Shown here: positions 1-7,690 of the stretch, piece by piece
Layout of the letters: the number at the start of each line of letters is the position of its first letter
Numbering within the stretch: the stretch's first letter is position 1
From: Thermodesulfovibrionales bacterium
GTDB taxonomy: Bacteria; Nitrospirota; Thermodesulfovibrionia; Thermodesulfovibrionales; UBA9159
Direction: 5' to 3'
Assembly (NCBI GenBank): GCA_035686305.1
Contig: DASRZP010000106.1
Span: 1 to 38,030 of the forward strand
Length of the DNA stretch: 38,030 nucleotides
Translations under genes and position numbers: made by a program
Notes under the pieces: generated by a model
Seen by the model: only the letters and a program-made list of their open reading frames with translations
The model's database searches: none
What the model was told of the DNA's origin: nothing

Positions 1-791
1 GCGGCAGGCTCTTTGTATTTCTTGCCCGGATTCTTTTCTTCCCACTTCTTCTTCCGCTCGGCGAGGATGCGTTTTAAAAGGTGTTCTCCTCTTTCGACGT
101 TGGGATGTGCCTTGCGCCATTCTTCTGTCAGCTTCCCCTCAACAGCGGCCTTAAGGACAGCGGCTTTGTAGCGTTTGAGATTTCCCTTGACGCGCTTGAG
201 CCCCGTCACCGCCTCGTCCAAGCGGGAGAATTGCTTTTCGATTTCGGCGACGATGAGAGGTTGCTGCTTTTTAGGCGCTACTGGAATGGGAAGCTTTCTT
301 ATGATACCAAGATTTACTCTAGGCCTTGTTGTGCCTTTAATATGTTTCTCAAACTGTCGTGCTATAAATGGGGAGTTAATGGCATATGTCAAGTAACGCT
401 TATCCATTCCATTGGTTGTTCTAACCCGCACAATATCCGCGACAATGATTCCGTGTGGAATAGTTTCGGGAACGATGCAGGCCTTTCCTAATGGGTCGCC
501 CAGTTTGGTGATCAGGATATCACCTGAATGGAAACTATGCCTACTAAGCATCTCTGCTTTCTTTTTTGATATGAACTTGATGTTCTTGTGAATAAACTCG
601 TTTCGATTAATGTTCTGTAGACGTGCGACAGGCACACCCTCGTCTAAATATTCTGAAGCCTTAAGATTTGACCCAAATGGGCCGTCGACAATGTCACGCT
701 TAGGCACGCTTATCAAATCTTCTAAGGAGTGCCATTTCCAATCAGAGGGTAGCTGATATAATTCATCAAAATCGATTTCTGCGTTTCTCAT
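1..791 (-). CDS. hsdS: Type I restriction specificity subunit HsdS (3' end outside window)
   Basis: This is the DNA-recognition subunit of a type I restriction-modification enzyme. Reading down from the ATG at 791 gives at least 263 residues with no stop. It starts MRNAEIDFDELYQLPSDW and contains the target-recognition hallmarks 'GPFGSNLK', 'GDILITKLGDP' and 'GTTRPRVNLG', then the linker motif 'QQPLIVAEIEKQFSRLDEAV' and 'YKAAVLKAAVEGKLT'. That corresponds to one TRD plus the first conserved helical spacer; the second TRD would lie beyond the window. The start overlaps the hsdR stop by 4 bp (ATGA), so the two genes are probably translationally coupled. Family assignment is secure; the target sequence cannot be predicted. 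Confidence 0.9.
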   Translation of the reverse strand, partial: MRNAEIDFDELYQLPSDWKWHSLEDLISVPKRDIVDGPFGSNLKASEYLDEGVPVARLQNINRNEFIHKNIKFISKKKAEMLSRHSFHSGDILITKLGDPLGKACIVPETIPHGIIVADIVRVRTTNGMDKRYLTYAINSPFIARQFEKHIKGTTRPRVNLGIIRKLPIPVAPKKQQPLIVAEIEKQFSRLDEAVTGLKRVKGNLKRYKAAVLKAAVEGKLTEEWRKAHPNVERGEHLLKRILAERKKKWEEKNPGKKYKEPA

Positions 792-3613
792 GCCGCAAGC
801 ACTCCATTCAACTCTTCAATAATCTTATTCAACTCATTCCCAAAGACCTGATGCACCTTCCCCAATCCGCCCTGCTGCGCAAAAGGCGCAAGGTCAAAAT
901 CATCCGTCTCGATACTCAAATTCGCGGCGATGTGGTCGCGGATCATTTCGAGCCAGCAGCGCTGCTCGTCAGTGAATTTCTTGCCCTGATTCTCCTGCTG
1001 TGCCATCCATGCGCTGAAGTTGACCTGAACTTTCTCAGGAAAAGGCACAAGCTCATTCTCCTGATGCATGGCAAAGCGGACAAGCGAGACGAGGTCTGTC
1101 AGGATATGCGGGGCGCTGGCGCCGCGGACCTTTGACTTTTCGAGCGAAGCATAAGCGTTCCAGAGGTTATCTACCTTCCAGAAGTAGGGCGGCTTTTCGA
1201 TGAGTCCTGCAAGCTCCTTCACCTGCTCATACTTCAATCTTGTCTTATAGGGTTTGCTGTAAAGAATCTGTAACGCCGTTATCTCGTCTTTATGCTCTTT
1301 GATGAACTGCTCGAAGGACTGGACCATTCCCTTTGCCTTCTCCAGTGCCTCCTTGCTGAAGCCTGCGGCCTTAATCTCGTCAGTGCTGACTGTATCGATG
1401 GTCTGCTCTGTCTTCTTATAAATCTCAAGTATCTTTTCCCTGACTTTAGGGTTATGCAGGGGCTTCACCGCACTCTTGATCAGCTTTTCAGCAGCTTTTT
1501 TTATCTGCTCCTCTGTCAGTTCGCCTGTCCCGCCTGCCTCGCTTTGCTCGGCGCGGGCAAGCTCAATATGTCGGTCAGGATCGAGGGACTGCACAAGAAC
1601 GCTCGTCAGTTCTTTGAGTCCCTTGCCATCGGCAAGTTTCCTTATTTCTGCATTGTCCTCTTTTGTGATTCTGCGCTCAAGCCGTGCAAACCGCGCGACA
1701 ATTGATGAAATGACATCAGTATCAATGCTGCCGAGGGCAACAGCCTGGAGGAGCTTTTCGAGAGAAACTGTCCGCTGCCGGTCCATGGGCCGGGAATCTG
1801 TCTTCGCAGCCTCGCAGACGCCCACCGCATCCACAATCACAAAGTGGTCCTTGGATTTTGCATCAGGAGTGACGGACTGAAGGTCTGTCTCACTAATCAC
1901 TCGCACGCCCCGGCCCTTCATCTGCTCAAAGTAGGCGCGGGACTGGACCTGTCTCATGAAGAAGACGATTTCGAGGGGCTTGATGTCTGTGCCTGTTGCG
2001 ATCATGTCCACAGTAACGGCAATGCGCGGGAAATAGCTGTTTCTGAATTCAGCGATAAGCTCGTCCGTCTTCTTTCCTGTGGTCTTGTAGGTGATCTTCT
2101 GGCAGAACTCGTTGCCCTTGTTGAACTCCTCCCGCACGATCTTCACGATGTCTTCTGCATGGGAGTCGTCCTTTGCATAAATGAGGGTCTTCGGCACCTC
2201 TGTCCTGCCTGGGAATATTTCGGTAAAGAGCTTGTCCCTGAAGGCCCGGACAATGGTACGTATCTGTGGGGGCACGACAACGTCCCGGTCGAGCTGCTCG
2301 GCAGTGTAGGTAAAGTCCTCATCCAGCTTTTCCCAGCGGACAATTCGGGTCTCGCGGTCGCGCTTGTCCACAATATAACCCGCGTCCACCTTTGAGCCTC
2401 CTTCTGTGATCTCTGTGCGTATCTCGTAGACATCGTAATTCACATTCACGCCGTCGGCAACCGCCTGCTCATGGGGATACTCCATCACAAGGTTCTGGTT
2501 GAAGAAGCCGAAGGTCTGCTTGTTCGGCGTTGCGGTGAGGCCGATGAGAAAGGCGTCGAAGTATTCGAGCACCTGCCGCCAGAGGTTATAGATGGAGCGG
2601 TGGCATTCATCGGTAATGATCACATCAAAGGTCTCGATGGGCACCTGGGGATTATATTCTATGGGCGGCGGCTCCTTGTAAACCGTCTCAAGACCGGCCA
2701 CTGTATGTTCATCATCCTCTTCGGAAAGCTCTTCTCCTTTGAGAATCGAATAGAGCCGCTGGATTGTGCAGATGCAGACACGGGCGGTCCTGTCTATCTT
2801 GTTCGAAGTGAGCTGCTGGACAATGTATTCTTCTGTGAACTTGTAAGGGTTGTAGGGTGACCGGTACTGCTGGAACTCCTTGAGTGTCTGGCGTCCGAGA
2901 TTTGCCCTGTCCACAAGGAACAGGACACGCTTTGCCTCTCCGAAGCGGAGCAGTCGGTAGATGAAGGTGACGGCAGTGAAGGTTTTGCCCGAGCCGGTCG
3001 CCATCTGGACAACAGCGCGGGGCTTGTTATCGCTCATCGATTTCTCAAGGTTCGTGAGCGCCTTTATCTGGGCAGGCCAGAGACCTTCCTCAATAAGATT
3101 CGGCATCTTGCGGAGGCGTGAGCGCAGAGTGGAAGGGGGCCAATAAATTTCTGCGATCTCGGCTGCCTTATCGAGCGATACTTCTCCTGAATAGGTGAGC
3201 CACTCATGGAACGTTTCAGGACGATGGAAAGAGAAGACCTGTCTTGATCGGGCGTCGGGTTCAAGATAGCTGGTGAACCTCGTCTCAAGCCCGGTTGATT
3301 CATAACAGAAGGGCAGTGGCCGATGCCAGGCAGGGAGAATATCAGGGAGGCCTTTTTTGTATTTGTCGGACTGGACCTCAACGCCGGTGAGGGTTTCGCC
3401 CTCTTTCTTGGCCTCTATTATACCGGCTGCCTTGCCGTCAATATAGAAGAGATAATCAGCGATGCCGTGTTTTGCTTTTAAGGGAAAATTTCTGATAACA
3501 ACGCCGGGGTGTGCATGGATATTTGCTTCCTTATAATCACAGACATGCCAGCCCGCATTTGTCAGCATCCTGTCAATCTCTTCACGGGCTTTGTCTTCAG
3601 GAGTTCTCGCCAT
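788..3613 (-). CDS. hsdR: Type I restriction enzyme motor/nuclease subunit HsdR
   Basis: This 941-residue ATP-dependent DNA translocase and endonuclease acts in the HsdRMS complex. A PD-(D/E)xK nuclease site lies near the N-terminus (D53, then E67-A-K69 in 'GIIEAKK'). The SF2 helicase core has Walker A 'MATGSGKT' at 204-211, the DECH box at 335-338, 'GLTATP' at 358-363 and a motif VI-like 'QMKGRGVR'. The C-terminal third is charged and helical, as in the EcoEI-type R subunits. Length is normal for that subfamily. A purine-rich site (AGGGAGGGAG) sits directly before the ATG. It is the first gene of its transcript, preceded by the groEL terminator region, and is followed by hsdS. No hsdM is visible, so the methylase must lie downstream of hsdS or elsewhere. 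All catalytic motifs look intact. Confidence 0.95.
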   Translation of the reverse strand: MARTPEDKAREEIDRMLTNAGWHVCDYKEANIHAHPGVVIRNFPLKAKHGIADYLFYIDGKAAGIIEAKKEGETLTGVEVQSDKYKKGLPDILPAWHRPLPFCYESTGLETRFTSYLEPDARSRQVFSFHRPETFHEWLTYSGEVSLDKAAEIAEIYWPPSTLRSRLRKMPNLIEEGLWPAQIKALTNLEKSMSDNKPRAVVQMATGSGKTFTAVTFIYRLLRFGEAKRVLFLVDRANLGRQTLKEFQQYRSPYNPYKFTEEYIVQQLTSNKIDRTARVCICTIQRLYSILKGEELSEEDDEHTVAGLETVYKEPPPIEYNPQVPIETFDVIITDECHRSIYNLWRQVLEYFDAFLIGLTATPNKQTFGFFNQNLVMEYPHEQAVADGVNVNYDVYEIRTEITEGGSKVDAGYIVDKRDRETRIVRWEKLDEDFTYTAEQLDRDVVVPPQIRTIVRAFRDKLFTEIFPGRTEVPKTLIYAKDDSHAEDIVKIVREEFNKGNEFCQKITYKTTGKKTDELIAEFRNSYFPRIAVTVDMIATGTDIKPLEIVFFMRQVQSRAYFEQMKGRGVRVISETDLQSVTPDAKSKDHFVIVDAVGVCEAAKTDSRPMDRQRTVSLEKLLQAVALGSIDTDVISSIVARFARLERRITKEDNAEIRKLADGKGLKELTSVLVQSLDPDRHIELARAEQSEAGGTGELTEEQIKKAAEKLIKSAVKPLHNPKVREKILEIYKKTEQTIDTVSTDEIKAAGFSKEALEKAKGMVQSFEQFIKEHKDEITALQILYSKPYKTRLKYEQVKELAGLIEKPPYFWKVDNLWNAYASLEKSKVRGASAPHILTDLVSLVRFAMHQENELVPFPEKVQVNFSAWMAQQENQGKKFTDEQRCWLEMIRDHIAANLSIETDDFDLAPFAQQGGLGKVHQVFGNELNKIIEELNGVLAA

Positions 3614-3636
3614 CTCCCTCCCTTATTTTTCTTTAG

Positions 3637-3666
3637 ATATTAGTATGTTTCCGCAGTATTTTGCAA
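3637..3666 (-). promoter_or_regulatory. Candidate sigma-70 promoter for hsdR
   Basis: On the minus strand TTGCAA (3666-3661) is followed after 18 bp by TAATAT (3642-3637), about 24 bp before the hsdR ATG. The hexamers are good, but the region is AT-rich and there is no second line of support. Confidence 0.35.
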
Positions 3667-3890
3667 CCGCGGAAAGCTATGGAAGCAGGCTTCCGGAATG
3701 TGGCCTGAAAAGAGTTCTGGTTATATCATGCAGCTTGGACAAGATGTTCTGGAGCGTTTGTTACTGTGATCAGGCATTCCGTTGCTTAATCCGAAATGTC
3801 TTTTGGGGACGCGACAGGCCCTCCTGGTGCGCACATTATTGAAGAAAGGCCGTCTTTGTGTGGCGAGGCTTCATCTGTTTCAAGGCAGAA
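3667..3890. other. Intergenic stretch with no recognisable gene
   Basis: This lies between the hsdR promoter region and the groEL terminator. Open frames here have no recognisable protein motif and no convincing ribosome-binding site. The only structure seen is a tight GGAAGC/GCTTCC dyad near 3681-3694, whose 2-base loop is too small for a meaningful hairpin. It probably marks the junction between the chaperonin operon and an acquired restriction locus. Confidence 0.4.
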
Positions 3891-3928
3891 AAAGAGGGCG
3901 GTTGGAGATTTCTCCAACCGCCCTCTTT
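3891..3928 (-). terminator. Rho-independent terminator of groES-groEL
   Basis: A perfect inverted repeat with 18-bp arms (3891-3908 and 3911-3928) around a TT centre contains a GC-rich GAGGGCGGTTGG core. Read on the minus strand it lies about 30 bp past the groEL stop and is followed by a short T run (TTTTTCTG). The outer A/T pairs would extend the stem. Confidence 0.85.
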
Positions 3929-3958
3929 GAAACTGAATCGCTTCCTGGACGACTTCTC

Positions 3959-5590
3959 TTAGTACATCCCTTCCATGCCGCCGCCGGGCATCGGAGGCAT
4001 CTTCTTCTCCTCTTCAGGGAGTTCCGAGACCATTACCGATGTCGTAAGCATCAGGGAAGCGACGGAGGACGCATTCTGGAGGGCCGTTCTTGTAACCTTT
4101 GTGGGGTCGATGATCCCCGCCTTCATCATGTCGACATACTCTTCGTTCTGGGCATCAAAGCCGTAGTTCGCATCCTTCGATGCCTTAACCTTCTCGACGA
4201 TGACGGATCCCTCAAGACCTGCGTTGTTAACGATCTGGCGGATCGGCTCTTCGAGGGCCTTCATAACGATGCCGACGCCGATCTTCTGATCATGGTTGTC
4301 GAGCTTAAGGTTCTTCAATGAAGAGATGCACCTGAGGAGCGCGACGCCGCCTCCAGGCACAATGCCTTCTTCGACAGCAGCCCTGGTTGCGTGAAGGGCG
4401 TCTTCGACCCGTGCCTTCTTCTCCTTCATCTCCGTCTCAGTGGCTGCCCCCACATTGATCACCGCAACTCCCCCGACGATCTTAGCAAGGCGCTCCTGAA
4501 GCTTCTCACGGTCATAGTCGGAGGTCGTCTCTTCGATCTGTGCCTTTATCTGCTTTACCCTGCCCTGGATCTTTGCAGCATCACCGGCGCCTTCAACGAT
4601 CGTTGTATTCTCCTTATCAACGGTGATCTTCTTTGCCCTTCCGAGGTCGGTGATCTTTACGCTCTCAAGCTTGATGCCGAGGTCCTCGGAGATCATCGTG
4701 CCGCCCGTGAGGATTGCGATATCTTCGAGCATTGCCTTCCTCCTGTCTCCAAAGCCCGGCGCCTTGACAGCGCAAACCTGGAGGGTGCCACGAAGCTTGT
4801 TGACGACGAGCGTCGCAAGGGCCTCACCCTCAACGTCCTCAGCGAGGATGAGAAGGGGCTTGCCCATCTTCGCGGTCTGCTCAAGGATAGGAAGAAGATC
4901 CTTCATGTTCGATATCTTCTTCTCATTAATGAGAATAAATGCATCTTCGAGATTGCACTCCATCCTGTCAGGATCCGTTATGAAATAGGGAGAGATGTAG
5001 CCTCGGTCGAATTGCATTCCTTCGACAACATCGAGTGTTGTAGCCATGCTCTTTGCCTCTTCCACGGTAATAACCCCGTCTTTTCCGACCTTATCCATCG
5101 CCTCAGCGATAAGCTCCCCGATTGACGGATCGTTATTGGCCGAGATCGTACCGACCTGGGCGATCTCTTTCTTGTCTGCCACCGGCTTGCTCAGTTTCTT
5201 GAGGTCTTCAAGGACAATCTCGACAGCCTTCTCGATTCCCCTTTTCAGATCCATGGGGTTTCCGCCTGCCACAACGTTCTTTATCCCTTCCCGGTAAATG
5301 GCATGGGCCAGGACCGTTGCCGTCGTCGTCCCATCACCGGCCACGTCCGACGTCTTGGACGCCACTTCCCTCACAAGCTGTGCACCCATGTTCTCCCACG
5401 GGTCCTTCAGCTCTATCTCTTTTGCAACGGTAACCCCGTCCTTTGTGATGGTCGGCGCCCCATACTTCTTGTCCAGGATCGCGTTTCTTCCCTTCGGGCC
5501 GAGGGTTGCCTTGACGGCTTTCGTCAAGAGGGTGACTCCGCTCAGTATCCCTCTCTGTGCCTCTTCGTCAAAAATCAGTTGTTTAGCCAT
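3959..5590 (-). CDS. groL: 60-kDa chaperonin GroEL
   Basis: This 543-residue ATP-dependent protein-folding chaperonin forms tetradecameric rings with GroES as lid. The sequence is canonical throughout: [14 protein letters not shown] at the start, the ATP-binding '[10 protein letters not shown]' and '[11 protein letters not shown]' segments, '[13 protein letters not shown]', '[10 protein letters not shown]' and the Gly/Met-rich tail ending GGGMEGMY. Length matches the family. It lies 12 bp after groES in the same transcript, with an AGGAGG-like site in the gap, and ends at the hairpin at 3891-3928. Control is through the CIRCE element ahead of groES. Confidence 0.98.
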   Translation of the reverse strand: MAKQLIFDEEAQRGILSGVTLLTKAVKATLGPKGRNAILDKKYGAPTITKDGVTVAKEIELKDPWENMGAQLVREVASKTSDVAGDGTTTATVLAHAIYREGIKNVVAGGNPMDLKRGIEKAVEIVLEDLKKLSKPVADKKEIAQVGTISANNDPSIGELIAEAMDKVGKDGVITVEEAKSMATTLDVVEGMQFDRGYISPYFITDPDRMECNLEDAFILINEKKISNMKDLLPILEQTAKMGKPLLILAEDVEGEALATLVVNKLRGTLQVCAVKAPGFGDRRKAMLEDIAILTGGTMISEDLGIKLESVKITDLGRAKKITVDKENTTIVEGAGDAAKIQGRVKQIKAQIEETTSDYDREKLQERLAKIVGGVAVINVGAATETEMKEKKARVEDALHATRAAVEEGIVPGGGVALLRCISSLKNLKLDNHDQKIGVGIVMKALEEPIRQIVNNAGLEGSVIVEKVKASKDANYGFDAQNEEYVDMMKAGIIDPTKVTRTALQNASSVASLMLTTSVMVSELPEEEKKMPPMPGGGMEGMY

Positions 5591-5602
5591 GAGTAACCTC
5601 CT

Positions 5603-5893
5603 TTATTGCTCTACGATTCCTAAGATATCTTCTTCCCTGATGATCAGGTACTCAACATTATCCATCGTGACCTTGGAGCCCGAGTACTTGTCGAAGAGCA
5701 CCACATCTCCGACCTTGACAGACATCGGCTGGAGCTTCCCATCATCCGTAACTCTGCCGGGGCCTACTGAAACAACCTCACCCTTCTGAGGCTTCTCTTT
5801 GGCTGAGTCCGGGATGTAAAGCCCCCCAGCGGTCTTTTCTGCCTCTTCGGTGTATTTCACCAACACCCTGTCTCTCAACGGCTTGAACTTCAT
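5603..5893 (-). CDS. groS: 10-kDa co-chaperonin GroES
   Basis: This 96-residue GroEL co-chaperonin caps the folding chamber. It has the typical [14 protein letters not shown] start, the mobile loop '[19 protein letters not shown]', '[11 protein letters not shown]' and a C-terminal '[12 protein letters not shown]'. An upstream in-frame ATG at 5938 would add 15 residues, but it falls inside the CIRCE operator. The ATG at 5893 gives the family-standard N-terminus and has AGGAG at the right distance, so it was chosen. Confidence 0.97.
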   Translation of the reverse strand: MKFKPLRDRVLVKYTEEAEKTAGGLYIPDSAKEKPQKGEVVSVGPGRVTDDGKLQPMSVKVGDVVLFDKYSGSKVTMDNVEYLIIREEDILGIVEQ

Positions 5894-5921
5894 AACCTTT
5901 TCTCCTTTCTCAAGAAATTTA

Positions 5922-5948
5922 TTAGCACTCATCCTCAATGAGTGCTAA
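5922..5948. promoter_or_regulatory. CIRCE operator (HrcA binding site)
   Basis: The sequence is a perfect TTAGCACTC-N9-GAGTGCTAA. CIRCE is the established target of the heat-shock repressor HrcA. Its place between the -10 element and the groES ribosome-binding site is the classical arrangement, and it also lies in the 5' leader of the mRNA. hrcA itself is not in the window. Confidence 0.96.
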
Positions 5949-5976
5949 TATAATTTTTTGATAGCGCCGTTGGCAA
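5947..5976 (-). promoter_or_regulatory. Vegetative promoter of groESL
   Basis: On the minus strand TTGCCA (5976-5971), an 18-bp spacer and TATATT (5952-5947) lie directly upstream of CIRCE, the -10 touching the operator edge. The combination supports a housekeeping-sigma promoter repressed by HrcA. Confidence 0.7.
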
Positions 5977-6062
5977 GTGCCCATTACAGCAGAAATAGAC
6001 TGAAAAATAAGAATACTACGAGATATTTTCAAATTGCTCTTTTTTTATGAGAATTACGAAGA

Positions 6063-6971
6063 CTAACTCAATTCTCTTCGTTTCTTCTCTATAAAATTAT
6101 CTATGGCCTCATTGAAAAAGTCACCGGTCCGTCTTATTTCAGCCGATATCCTGGCCTCATAGAGCTTCAATCCCTCCTTCAGATCGGATGCAAAGGCTGT
6201 GTGGAAGGTCCCGTTTTTTATCGCCTCATCTACCTTAGAGCGGTTATAGAGATAGATGTCGGCCACTATGGTCCGTGCGAGACGTCGTGCCTTTTCTACC
6301 ATCTCATTCGGTTTTTTGCGGTCTGATTCGCCGACAGCAGTCGTTACGACCTTTTCTTCTGTTGGCCCTTTCTCAGGAACCTTTGAGGCCGGGACTCTTT
6401 CCTCAGTTCCGCCCCGCATTCTTTCCCTTCCGACGCGTTCCTCAACTTTCTCCGGCGTTATTCCTCTCAGAGAATCGATCTGTTCGATAAGGGAATCCTC
6501 GAGTTCGTGCTCCTCGATATACCCGTCGGCGCCATGAAGGGAGAGGGGTTCCCTGCGGTATCTGTCCTTATCGTAGAGAGAGGCGACGAGGATACTCTTC
6601 ATGTCCCTTGTCTCCGGTCTTTTCTTCAGTCTCGAACCGACTTCGAACCCATAGATCTTGGGAAGGGAAACACTGAGGACGGCAAGGAACGGCAGTTCGC
6701 GCGTGGCATGTACCATTGCTTCTATTCCGTCTGCTGCGGTAATGACTCTAAAGTCCCTTGCCTCAAGGATCGCTTTTGCCCTCTCACGCACGGTGACATC
6801 CTCATGGGCGACGAGGACCTTAAGTGGATCGAGTGGCCTTGCCTGAGAAACGGCTTTCTTCACGAGGAGCACTGTGCTGCACTTCGGGCATTTGAAAGGC
6901 GTGCCCTGAGGGGATAGCTTCTCGTCTCCAACCTTGAGCTTCACCTTGCATTTCGGACAGATGACTACCAT
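6063..6971 (-). CDS. Zinc-ribbon protein with a degenerate response-regulator receiver
   Basis: This 302-residue protein probably has a regulatory role. Residues 1-35 form a zinc ribbon with two CPKC pairs (C5, C8, C28, C31). Residues 50-165 fold like a CheY receiver ('KVLVAHEDVTVRERAKAIL', 'ITAADGIEAM', 'LPKIYGFEVG'), but the phospho-accepting Asp is Ser (S100 in 'AVLSVSLPK'), and the conserved Lys of the 'YIEKP' type is replaced in 'GYIEEHE'. A charged linker follows, then a helical C-terminal domain from about residue 225. The start at 6971 was preferred to one 48 codons upstream: it has GGAG at proper spacing, begins directly with the zinc ribbon and overlaps the rhomboid stop by 7 bp. 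Partner and target are unknown. Confidence 0.75.
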   Translation of the reverse strand: MVVICPKCKVKLKVGDEKLSPQGTPFKCPKCSTVLLVKKAVSQARPLDPLKVLVAHEDVTVRERAKAILEARDFRVITAADGIEAMVHATRELPFLAVLSVSLPKIYGFEVGSRLKKRPETRDMKSILVASLYDKDRYRREPLSLHGADGYIEEHELEDSLIEQIDSLRGITPEKVEERVGRERMRGGTEERVPASKVPEKGPTEEKVVTTAVGESDRKKPNEMVEKARRLARTIVADIYLYNRSKVDEAIKNGTFHTAFASDLKEGLKLYEARISAEIRRTGDFFNEAIDNFIEKKRRELS

Positions 6972-7639
6972 CGCCTCAATCTCCTTCTTTGCAGCCACAG
7001 TTTTATCGTCAACAATCCAAAGAGAAAACCACCGAGATGTGCGAACCAGGCTATCCCGCCCTGACCCGCAAGCCCTTTGGTAACGAGACCGTTGATAAGC
7101 TGTATAATAGCCCAAAAACCGATAACAATCAAGGCCGGGATTTTTACCACTTGCCAGAAGAATCCGAAGAAGAGAAGGGTATAGACTTGGGCTCCGGGGA
7201 ACAAGAGGAGGTAGGCTCCGAGGACGGCCGATACCGCTCCGCTCGCGCCTATCATCGGTATGCGGGAATGTGGTTCGGTGAAAGCATGGGAGTAGGCAGC
7301 TATGACACCCGCAAGCAGATAGAATGCCAGAAATCTCAGATGTCCCATGCTGTCTTCGATGTTGTCACCAAAGATCCAGAGATAAAGCATATTGCCGCCG
7401 AGATGAAGAAGCCCGCCATGGAGAAACATCGAGGAAAAGATGGTAGCGATAGGGCTCACGGGCTGACTCCTTTCGAGGGTGATCAGATTGTGAGGTATCG
7501 CACCGTAAGAAAAGGCGAAGGTCTCTCCTCCGGAAGGAGATACTAATCCCCACAGGTAGGCGGCGACATTGAGGACGATGATCCCGATGGTAACCAAGGG
7601 GAGCGTAGCCGTGGGATTGTCGTCCTTGAAAGGGATCAC
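6965..7639 (-). CDS. Rhomboid-family intramembrane serine protease
   Basis: This 224-residue polytopic membrane protein would cleave transmembrane segments of other proteins. It carries 'HLGGNMLYLWIFGDN' (about 79-93), the catalytic serine in 'GASGAVSAVLGAY' (S133) and the catalytic histidine in 'HLGGFLFG' (H201), with about six hydrophobic helices and a basic C-terminal tail (RRRLRRW). GTG at 7639 is the only plausible start: an in-frame stop lies 9 bp upstream, and MIPFKDDNPT is the usual family N-terminus. The Shine-Dalgarno signal is weak. It lies 51 bp after the nuoG-like gene and overlaps the following gene by 7 bp, so these genes may share a transcript, although no functional link is evident. 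Confidence 0.9.
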   Translation of the reverse strand: MIPFKDDNPTATLPLVTIGIIVLNVAAYLWGLVSPSGGETFAFSYGAIPHNLITLERSQPVSPIATIFSSMFLHGGLLHLGGNMLYLWIFGDNIEDSMGHLRFLAFYLLAGVIAAYSHAFTEPHSRIPMIGASGAVSAVLGAYLLLFPGAQVYTLLFFGFFWQVVKIPALIVIGFWAIIQLINGLVTKGLAGQGGIAWFAHLGGFLFGLLTIKLWLQRRRLRRW

Positions 7640-7690
7640 CCGACTTCACCCCAGCCCCTATCCCTGCCTACCCGATTCATCTTTTTTTCT

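Noticed and set aside
81-491. Plus-strand open frames at the left edge
   Set aside because: They are antisense to hsdS, which has unmistakable motifs on the minus strand.
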